DNA from: Chlorocebus sabaeus
Taxonomy: Eukaryota > Chordata > Mammalia > Primates > Cercopithecidae
NCBI RefSeq assembly: GCF_047675955.1
Contig: NW_027328125.1
Location: forward strand, 620,001-684,000
Direction: 5' to 3'
DNA length: 64,000 nucleotides
Part shown: piece after piece, positions 12,020 to 64,000 of the stretch
How the letters are laid out: every line of letters starts with the position of its first letter
Position numbering within the stretch: the first letter of the stretch is position 1
Made by a program: the position numbers and the translations under genes
Notes under the pieces: generated by a model
Seen by the model: only the letters and a program-made list of their open reading frames with translations
The model's database searches: none
Told to the model about the DNA's origin: nothing

Positions 12020-14078
12020 TTAGGATATTTCCATTTTCACCATAGCCCTCTATGGGCTTCCACATATCACTTTGGAAATTCCTCAAAAACAGTCTTAGCG
12101 GAAGGCTTCTTGAGGGGAAAGCTGTAACTCTTTGAGATGAATTAACAGAACACAAAGCAGTTTCTCGGAAAGCTTCTTTTCATTTTTTAACTGAAGTTAT
12201 TTCCATTTTCACCATAGCCCTCTATGGGATTCCAAATATCACTATGCAAATTCCACAAGAACAGTGGAAGCGAAAGACTTCTGGAGGGGAAAACTCTAAC
12301 TCTGTGAGATGATTTAACAGAACACAAAGCAGTTTCTCAGATATCTTCTTTCCAGTTTTTAACGAAAGATATTTCCTTTTTCACCATAGCCCTCTAGGGA
12401 CTTCCAAATATCACTTTGCAAATCCCACAAGAACAGTCTTAGCGAAAGCCTTCTTGAGGGGAAAGCTGTAACTCGGTGAGATGCTTTAACAGAACACACG
12501 GCAGTTTCTCAAAAAGCTTCTTTCCAGTTTTTAACGGAAGATATTTCCTTTTTCACCATAGCCCTCTAGGAGTTTTCTAATATCACTTTGCAAATTTCAC
12601 AAGAATAGTCTCAGTGAACTGCTTCTTGAAGGGAAAGCTGTAACTCTGTGAGATGAACTAACAGAACACCAAGCAGTTTATCAGAAAGCTTCTTTACAGT
12701 TTTTATCAGAAAATATTTCCTTTTTCACCATTGCCCTCTATGAGATTCTAAATATCACTTTCCAAATTTCAGAAGAACAGTCTTAGTGAACGGCCTCATG
12801 AGGGGAAATCTGTGACACTTTGAGATGAATTAACAGAACACAAAGCAGTTTCTCAGAAAGCTTCTTTTCGGATTTTATCTTACTATATTTCCTTTTTCAA
12901 CATAGCCCTCTATGGTCGTCCAAATATCACTTTGCAAATTACACAAGAACAGTCTTTGTGAAAGACTTCTTGAGGGGAAAGCTGTAACTCTCTGAGATGA
13001 ATTAACAGAACACAAAGCAGTTTCTCAGAAAGCTTCTTTTCAGTTTTTATCTTAGGATATTTCCTTTTTCAGCATAGCCCTCTATGGGCTTCCAAAAACA
13101 TTTTGCAAATTCCACAAGAACCGTCTTAGCGAAAGGATTCTGGAGATAAAAGCTGTAAATCTGTAAGATGAATTAAAAGAATTCAAAGCAGTTTCTCAGA
13201 AACCTTCTTTTCGTTTTTTATCTTAGGATATTTCCATTTTCACCATAGGGCTATAGGGTTTCCAAATATCACTTTGCAAATTCCAGAAGAAAAGTCTTAG
13301 CGAAAGGCTTCTTGAGGGTAAAGCTGTAACTCTGTAAGATGAATTAACAGAACACAAAACATTTTCTCAGAAACCTACTTTTCAGTTTTTACCTTAGGAT
13401 ATTTCCTTTTTCACCATAGCCCTCTATGGGATTCCAATTATCACTTTGAAAATTCCACATGAACAGTCTTAGCGAAAGTCTTCTTGAGGGGAAAACTGTA
13501 ACTCTGTGAGAGGAACTAACTGAACACAAAGGAGTTTCTCAGAAAGCTTCTTTCCAGTTTTTAACTGAGGATATTTCCTTTTTCACCATAGACCTCTATG
13601 GGCTTCCAAATATCACTTTGCAAATTCCACAAGAACAGTCTTAGCGAAAGGCTTCTTGAGGTAAAAGAGTAACTGTGAGTTGAATTAACAGAACACAAAG
13701 CAGTTTCTCAGAAAGCTTCTTTTCAGTTTTTATCTTGGGATGTTTCCTTTTTCACCATTGCCCTCTATGTGCCTCCAAATATCACTTTGCAATTCCACAA
13801 GAACAGTCTTAGTGAACGGCTTCCTGAGGGGAAAGCTGTAGCTCGGTGATATGTACTAACAGAACACACCGCATTTTCTCAGAATGGTTCTTTCCAGTTT
13901 TTAACGGAAGATATTTCCTTTTTCACCTTAGCCCTCTATGGGCTTCCAAATATCACTTTGCAAATTTCACAAAACAGTCTTAGTGAACGGTTTCTTGAGG
14001 GAAAAGCTGTAGATCTGTGAGATGAACTAACAGAACACAAAGCACTTTTTCAGACAGCTTCTTTTCGGTAAGTATCTT
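12020..14078 (-). repeat. 12-monomer tandem duplication inside unit 0, first copy
   Basis: Markers in this stretch recur about 2058 bp later, equal to 12 monomers: CATTTTTTAACTGAAG at 12181 and 14239, GGAGATAAAAGCTGTAAATC near 13140 and 15200, and GATTCCAATTATCAC near 13430 and 15485. Similarity is strongest from about 12020 to 13660. The last 400 bp are more diverged between copies. Boundaries are approximate because neighbouring monomers resemble each other. Confidence 0.65.
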
Positions 14079-16138
14079 ACGATATTTCCATTTTCACCAT
14101 AGCCCTCTATGGGCTTCCACATATCACTTTGGAAATTCCTCAAAAACAGTCTTAGCGGAAGGCTTCTTGAGGGGAAAGCTGTAACTCTTTGAAATGAATT
14201 AACAGAACACAAAGCAGTTTCTCGGAAAGCTTCTTTTCATTTTTTAACTGAAGTTATTTCCATTTTCACCATAACCCTCTATGGGATTCCAAATATCACT
14301 ATGCAAATTCCACAAGAACAGTGGAAGCGAAAGACTTCTGGAGGGGAAAACTGGAACTCTGTGAGATGAATTAACAGAACACAAAGCAGTTTCTCAGATA
14401 TCTTCTTTCCAGTTTTTAACGAAAGATATTTCCTTTTTCACCATAGCCCTCTAGGGACTTCCAAATATCACTTTGCAAATCCCACAAGAACAGTCTTAGC
14501 GAAAGCCTTCTTCAGGGAAAGCTGTAACTCGGTGAGATGCTTTAACAGAACACACGGCAGTTTCTCAAAAAGCTTCTTTCCAGTTTTTTACGGAAGATAT
14601 TTCCTTTTTCACCATAACCCTCTAGGAGTTTTCTAATATCACTTTGCAAATTTCACAAGAATAGTCTCAGTGAACTGCTTCTTGAAGGGAAAGCTGTAAC
14701 TCTGTGAGATGAACTAATAGAACACAAAGCAGTTTATCAGAAAGCTTCTTTACAGTTTTTATCGGAAAATATTTCCTCTTTCACCATTGCCCTCTATGAG
14801 ATTCTAGATATCACTTTCCAAATTTCAGAAGAACAGTCTTAGTGAACGGCCTCATGAGGGGAAATCTGTGACACTTTGAGATGAATTAACAGAACACAAA
14901 GCAGTTTCTCAGAAAGCTTCTTTTCGGATTTTATCTTACTATATTTCCTTTTTCAACATAGCCCTCTATGGTCTTCCAAATATCACTTTGCAAATTACAC
15001 AAGAACAGTCTTTGTGAAAGACTTCTTGAGGGGAAAGCTGTAACGCTCTGAGATGAATTAACAGAACACAAAGCAGTTTCTCAGAAAGCTTCTTTTCAGT
15101 TTTTATCTTAGGATATTTCCTTTTTCAGCATAGCCCTCTATGGGCTTCCAAAAACATTTTGCGAATTCCACAAGAACAGTCTTAGCGAAAGGATTCTGGA
15201 GATAAAAGCTGTAAATCTGTAAGATGAATTAAAAGAATTCAAAGCAGTTTCCCAGAAACCTTCTTTTCGTTTTTTATCTTAGGATATTTCCATTTTCACC
15301 ATAGGGCTATAGGGTTTCCAAATATCACTTTGCAAATTCCAGAAAAAAAGTTTTAGTGAAAGGCTTCTTGAGGGTAAAGCTGTAACACTGTAAGATGAAT
15401 TATCAGAAGACAAAACATTTTCTCAGAAACCTACTTTTCAGTTTTTACCTTAGGATATTTCCTTTTTCACCATAGCCCTCTATGGGATTCCAATTATCAC
15501 TTTGAAAATTCGACATGAACATTCTTAGCGAAAGTCTTCTTGAGGGGAAAGCTGTAACTCTGTGAGAGGAACTAACTGAACACAAAGCAGTTTCTCAGAA
15601 AGCTTCTTTCCAGTTTTTAACTGAGGATATTTCCTTTTTCACCATAGACCTCTATGGGCTTCCAAATATCACTTTGCAAATTCCACAAGAACAGTCTTAG
15701 CGAAAGGCTTCTTGAGGGGAAAGCTCTAACTCTGTGAGATGAATTAACAGAACACAAAGCATTTTCTCACAAATCTTCTTTCCAGTTTTTAACGGAGGAT
15801 ATTTCCTTTCTCACCATAGTCCTCTATGGGCTTCCAAATATCACATTGCAAATCCCACAAGAACAGTCTTAGCGAAAGGCTTCTTGAGAGGAAAGCTGTA
15901 ACTCAGTGAGACGTATTAACAGAAGACACGGCATTTTCTCAGAATGCTTCTTTCCAGTTTTTAACGGAAGATATTTCCTTTTTCACCATAGTCCTCTATG
16001 GGTTTCCAAATATCACTTTCCAAATTTCACAAAACAGTCTTAATGAACGGCTTCTTGAGGGAAAAGCTGTAGCTCTGTGAGATGAACTAACAGAACACCA
16101 AGCAGTTTTTCAGACAGCTTCTCTTCGGTAAGTATCTT
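14079..16138 (-). repeat. 12-monomer tandem duplication inside unit 0, second copy
   Basis: Second 2.06-kb block. It carries an unusual monomer start, TTCGGTAAGTATCTTA (near 14063), seen again at the start of the following block (near 16125). The first block has the ordinary TTTCAGTTTTTATCTTAGG there. The second and third blocks are thus closer to each other at their left ends, and the first and second at their centres, which suggests more than one exchange. Confidence 0.6.
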
Positions 16139-16650
16139 AGGATGTTTCCATTTTCACCATAGCCCTCTATGGGCTTCCACATATCACTTTGGAAATTCCT
16201 CAAAAACAGTCTTAGCGGAATGCTTCTTGAGGGGAAAGCTGTAATTCTTTGAGATGAATTAACAGAACACAAAGCAGTTTCTCGGAAAGCTTCCTTTCAT
16301 TTTTTAATTGAAGGTATTTCCATTTTCACCATAGCCCTCTATGGGATTCCAAATATCACTATGCAGATTCCACAAGAACTGTGGAAGCGAAAGACTTCGG
16401 GAGGGGAAAACTGTAACGCTGTGAGATGAATTAACAGAACACAAAGCAGTTTCTCAGATATCTTCTTTCCAGTATTAACGAAAGATATTTCCTTTTTCAC
16501 CATAGTCCTCTATGGGCTTCCAAATATCACTTTGCAAATCCCACAAGAACAGTCTTAGCGAAAGCCTTCTTGAGGGGAATGCTGTAACTCGGTGAGATGC
16601 TTTAACAGAACACACGGCAGTTTCTCAAAAAGCTTCTTTCCAGTTTTTAA
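16139..16650 (-). repeat. Partial third copy of the 12-monomer block
   Basis: Repeats the start of the 12-monomer block through the monomer ending in GAGATGCTTTAACAGAAC (seen near 12478, 14535 and 16595). It then leaves the block and continues into the monomers that precede the Alu. The right edge is approximate. Confidence 0.55.
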
Positions 16651-17121
16651 CGGAAGATATGTCCTTTTTCACCATAGCCCTCTATGGGCTTCCAAATATC
16701 ACTTTGCAAATTCCACAAGAACAGTTTTACCGAAAGGCTTCTTGATAAGAAAGCTGTAAATCTGTGAGATGAATTAACAGAACACATAGCAGTTTCACAG
16801 AAAGCTTCATTTCAGTTTTTATCTTTGGATGTTTTCTTTTTCATCATAGCCCTCTATGTGCCTTCAAATATCACTTTGAAAATTCCACAAGGAAAGTCTT
16901 AGTGAACGGCTTCTTGAGGGGAAAACTGTAACTCTGTGAGATGAATTAACAGAACACAAAGCAGTTTCTCAGATAGCTTCTTTCCAGTTTCTAACGGAGG
17001 ATATTTCCTTTTAAGCCATAGCCCTCTATGGGCTTCCAAATATCACTTTGCAAGTTTCACAAGAACAGTCTTAGCGAAACGCTTCCTGAGGGAAATGTTG
17101 TAACTCTGTGAGATGAATTAA

Positions 17122-17385
<264 letters not shown>

Positions 17386-17391
17386 TAGCCA

Positions 17392-17405
17392 GGATGGTCT
17401 CGATC
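17392..17405 (-). promoter_or_regulatory. Alu internal Pol III B box (copy 1)
   Basis: Minus strand GATCGAGACCATCC fits the AluY B-box region and keeps its central CpG. It lies downstream of the A box at the usual Alu distance and is unchanged in the other copies I compared. Confidence 0.6.
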
Positions 17406-17456
17406 TCCTGACCTCGTGATCCGCCCATCTCGGCCTCCCAAAGTGCTGGGATTACA

Positions 17457-17468
17457 GGCTTGAGCCAC
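17457..17468 (-). promoter_or_regulatory. Alu internal Pol III A box (copy 1)
   Basis: Minus strand GTGGCTCAAGCC lies about 12-23 bases from the Alu 5' end, the normal place of the A box derived from 7SL RNA. The same bases are present in the other eight copies. Whether any copy is transcribed cannot be told from sequence. Confidence 0.6.
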
Positions 17469-18582
17469 CGCGCCCGGCCCTTCTTTTCAGTTTTTAACCG
17501 AAGATATTTCCTTTTTCAACATAACCCTGTATGGGCTTCCAAATATCACTTTGCAAATTCCACAAGAACAGTCTTAGCGAAAGGCTTTTAGAGGGAAATG
17601 TTGTAACTATGTGAGATGAATTAACAGAACACAAAGCAATTTCTCAGAAAGCTTCTTTTCAGTTTTTATCTTACGATATTTCCTTTTTCACCATAGACCT
17701 CTATGGGCTTCCAAATCTCACTTTGCAAATTCCACAAGAACAGTCTTAGCGAAAGAATTATTGAGTGGAAAGCTGTAACACTTTGAGGTGAATTAACAGA
17801 ACAAAAAGGAGTTTCTCAGAAAGCTTCTTTCCGCTTTTTAACAGAAGATATTTCCTTTTTCACCATAGCGCTCTATGGGCTTCCAAATATCATTTTGCAA
17901 ATCCCACAACACCAGTCTTAGCGAAAGGCTTCTTGAAGGGAAAGCTGTAACTGGGTGAGGTCTATTATCAGAACACATGGCAGTTTCTCAGAAAGCTTCT
18001 TTCCAGTTTTTAACTGAAGATATTTCCTTTTTCACCATAGCCCTCTATGGGCTTCCAAATATCACTTTGCAAATTCCACAAGAACAGTCTTCGGGAAAGG
18101 CTTCTGGAGGGGAATCCTGTAACTCTGTGAGATGAATTAACAGAACACAAAGCAGTTTCTCATAAAGCTTCTTTCCAGTTTTTAACTGAAGATATTTCCT
18201 TTTTCACCATAGCCCTCTAAGGGCCTCCAAATATCACATTGCAAATGCCACAAGAACAGTCTTAGCGAAAGGCTTCTAGAGGGGAAAGCTGTAACTCGGT
18301 TAGATGTATTAACAGAACACACGGCAGTATCTCAGAATGCTTCTTTCCAGTTTTTAACGGAAGATATTTCCTTTTTCACCATAGCCCTCTAAGGGCTTCC
18401 AAATATCACTTTGCAAATTCCAAAAGAGCAGTCTTAGTGAAAGACTTCTGGAGCGGAAAGCTGTAACTCTCTGAAATGAATTAACAGAACACAGAGCTGT
18501 TTCTCAGAAAGCTTCTTTCCAGTTTTCAACCGAAGATATTTTCTTTTTCCCATAGCCCTCTATGGGCTTCCAAATATCACTT

Positions 18583-24054
<5,472 letters not shown>

Positions 24055-26785
24055 AGAAAATTCCACAAGAACAGTCTTAGCGAAAGGCTTCTTGAGGTGA
24101 AAGCTGTAACACGGTGAGATGTTTTAACAGAACACACATCAGTTTCTCAGAAAGCTTCTTTCCAATTTTTAACGTAAGTTATTTCCTTTTTCACCATAGC
24201 CCTCTACGGGCTTCTAAGATCACTTTGCAAATTCCACAAGAACAGTCTTAGCGAAAGGCTTCTGGGAGCAACGCTGTAATTCTGTGAGATGAACTAACAA
24301 AACACGAAGCAGTTTCTCAGGTTTTTAATGGAAGAAATGTCCTTTTTCATCATAGCCCTCAATGGGCTTCCAAATTTCACTTTGCAAATTCCACAAGAAC
24401 AGTCTTAGCGAAAGGCTTTTTGAGGGGAAAGCTGTAACTCTGGTGACGAATTAACAGAACACAAAGCAGTTTCTCAGAAAGCTTCTTTTCAGTTTTTGTC
24501 TTAGGATATTTCCTTTTTCACCGTAGCCCTCTATGGGCTTCCAAATATCACTTTGCATATTCCAAAAGAACAGCCTTAGTGATCGGATTCATGATAGAAA
24601 AGCTGTAACTCTGTGAGATTAATTAACGGAACACAAAGCAGTTTCACAGAAAGGTTCTTTCCAGTTTTTAGCGGAAGATATTTGCTTATTCACCATAGTC
24701 CACTATGGGCTTCAAAATATCACTTTGCAAATTCCACAAGAACAGTCTTAGTGAACGGCCTCTTGAGGGGAATTCTGTAACTCTCTGAGATGAATTAACA
24801 GAACACAAAGCAGTTTCTCAGAAATCTTCTTTCCAGTTTTTAACGAAAGATATTTCCTTTTTCACCCAAGTCCTCTATGGGATTACAAATATCAGTTTGC
24901 AAATTTCACAAGAACAGTCTTAGTGAAGGGCTTCTTGAGGGGAAAGCTGTAACACTGTGAGATGAACTAACACAACACAAAGCAGTTTCTCAGACAGCTT
25001 CTTTTCGGTTTTTATCTTAGGATATTTCCATTTTCAAAATAGCCCTCTATGGGCTTCCAAGTATCACTTTGCAAATTCCACAAGAACAGTCTTATAGAAA
25101 GGCTTCTTGAGGGGAAAGCTGTAACTCGGTGAGATATATTAACAGAACACACGGCAGTTTCTCAGAAAGCTTCTTTCCAGTTTTTAACGGAAGTTATTTC
25201 CCTTTTCACCATAGCCCTCCATGGGCTTCCAAATATCACTTTGCAAATTCCAGAAGAACAGTCTTAGCGAAAGGCTTCTGAAGGGGAAATCTGTAACTCT
25301 GTGAGTTGAATTAACAGAACACAAAGCAGTTTCTCACAAATCTTCTTTCCAGTTTTTAACGGAAGTTAGTTCCTTTTTCACCATAGTCCTCTATGGGCTT
25401 CCAAATATGACTTTGCAAATTCCACAAGAACAGTCTTAGCGAAAGGCTTCTTGAGGGGGGAAGCTGTAACTCTGTGAGATGAATTAACAGAACACAAAGC
25501 AGTCTCTCAGAAAGCTTCTTTCCAGTATTTAACTGAAGACATTTCCTTTTTCACTATAGACCTCTATGGGCTTCCAAATATCACTTTGGAAATCCCACAA
25601 GAACAGTCTTAGCGAAAGGCTTCTTGAGAGGAAAGCTGTACCTCGGTGATATGTACTAACAGAACACACCGCATTTTCTCAGAATGGTTCTTTCCAGTTT
25701 TTAACGGAAGATATTTCCTTTTTCACCTTAGCCCTCTATGGGCTTCCAAATATCACTTTGCAAATTTCAGAAAACAGTCTTAGTTAACGGCTCCTTGAGG
25801 GGAAAACTGTAACTCTGTGAGTGAACTAACAAAACACAAAGCAGCTTTCCATACAGCTTCTTTTCGGTTTTTATCTTAGGATATTTCCATTTTCACCATA
25901 GCCTACTATGGGTATCGAAATATCACTTTGGAAATTCCACAAAAACAGTCTTAGCGGAAGGATTGTTGAGGCAAAAGCAGTAACTCTTTGAGATGAATTA
26001 ACAGAACACAAAGCAGTTTCTCAGAAAGCTTCTTTTCAGTTTTTATCTTAGGATATTTCCTTTTTCAGCATAGCCCTCTATGGGCTTCCAAAAACATTTT
26101 GCAAATTCCACAAGAACAGTCTTAGCGAAAGGATTCTGTAGATAAAAGCTGTAAATCTGTAAGATGAATTAAAAGAATTCAAAGCAGTTTCCGAGAAACC
26201 TTCTTTTCGTTTTTTATCTTAGGATATTTCCATTTTCACCATAGGGCTATAGGGTTTCCAAATATCACTTTGCAAATTCCAGAAGAAAAGTTTTAGTGAA
26301 AGGCTTCTTGAGGGTAAAGCTGTAACACTGTAAGATGAATTAACAGAACACAAAACATTTTCTCAGAAACCTACTTTTCAGTTTTTACCTTAGGATATTT
26401 CCTTTTTCACCATAGCCCTCTATGGGATTCCAATTATCACTTTGAAAATTCGACATGAACATTCTTAGCGAAAGTCTTCTTGAGGGGAAAGCTGTAACTC
26501 TGTGAGAGGAACTAACTGAACACAAAGCAGTTTCTCAGAAAGCTTCTTTCCAGTTTTTAACTGAGGATATTTCCTTTTTCACCATAGACCTCTATGGGCT
26601 TCCAAATATCACTTTGCAAATTCCAAAAGAGCAGTCTTAGTGAAAGACTTCTGGAGCGGAAAGCTGTAACTCTCTGAAATGAATTAACAGAACACAGAGC
26701 TGTTTCTCAGAAAGCTTCTTTCCAGTTTTCAACCGAAGATATTTTCTTTTTCCCATAGCCCTCTATGGGCTTCCAAATATCACTT
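24055..26785 (-). repeat. HOR-2 deletion derivative without Alu (2731 bp, 16 monomers)
   Basis: Matches the first part of a normal unit up to the monomer equivalent to 21126-21151, then jumps to the monomer equivalent to 23886 onward (CCAAAAGAGCAG at 26623). The join lies somewhere in CTTCCAAATATCACTTTGC, shared by both partners, and monomer phase is kept. About 2741 bp are missing compared with unit 1: 14 monomers plus the Alu and its duplication. The marker GATTGTTGAGGC near 25963 is A-type. Confidence 0.85.

Positions 26786-64000
<37,215 letters not shown>

Overview
The window is centromeric-type satellite DNA from a primate, almost certainly an Old World monkey (Cercopithecidae). Apart from nine Alu copies, I read every part as head-to-tail alpha-satellite monomers of about 171-172 bp, all in one orientation; the conventional alpha-satellite strand is the minus strand. 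The monomers resemble the HindIII-type alpha satellite of African green monkey and macaque (AAGCTT near the same place in most monomers). The Alu copies carry the GGCTCAAGCC start and GATCCGGCC motif that I associate with Old World monkey AluY derivatives. I see no protein-coding gene, rRNA, tRNA or CRISPR array. Every open frame is a by-product of satellite or Alu sequence.

Layout. (1) 1-10202: a first higher-order repeat (HOR-1) without Alu, in four complete copies of 14, 15, 16 and 14 monomers (2401, 2572, 2744 and 2401 bp) plus a stump. (2) 10188-10203: an in-register switch, inside one monomer, into a second higher-order repeat (HOR-2). (3) 10203-26785: irregular edge of HOR-2: an 8380-bp unit with an internal 12-monomer tandem duplication, a 5472-bp unit, and a 2731-bp deletion derivative that lost 14 monomers and its Alu. 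(4) 26786-59572: a very regular core of six units, each about 30 monomers plus one Alu. They alternate between type A (5458-5459 bp) and type B (5470-5471 bp), so the true period is 10,929 bp, repeated three times. (5) 59573-64000: an incomplete unit with one monomer deleted next to the Alu and a mosaic of A-like, B-like and older bases.

All nine Alu copies sit at the same base of the same monomer and share one 16-bp target-site duplication. They therefore descend from one L1-type insertion that was amplified with its HOR unit, not from nine insertions. The window records satellite turnover: HOR birth, unequal exchange with gain and loss of whole monomers, fixation of a transposon as a HOR component, and pairing of two unit variants into a super-repeat. 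All comparisons were made by eye; no alignment or database search was run.
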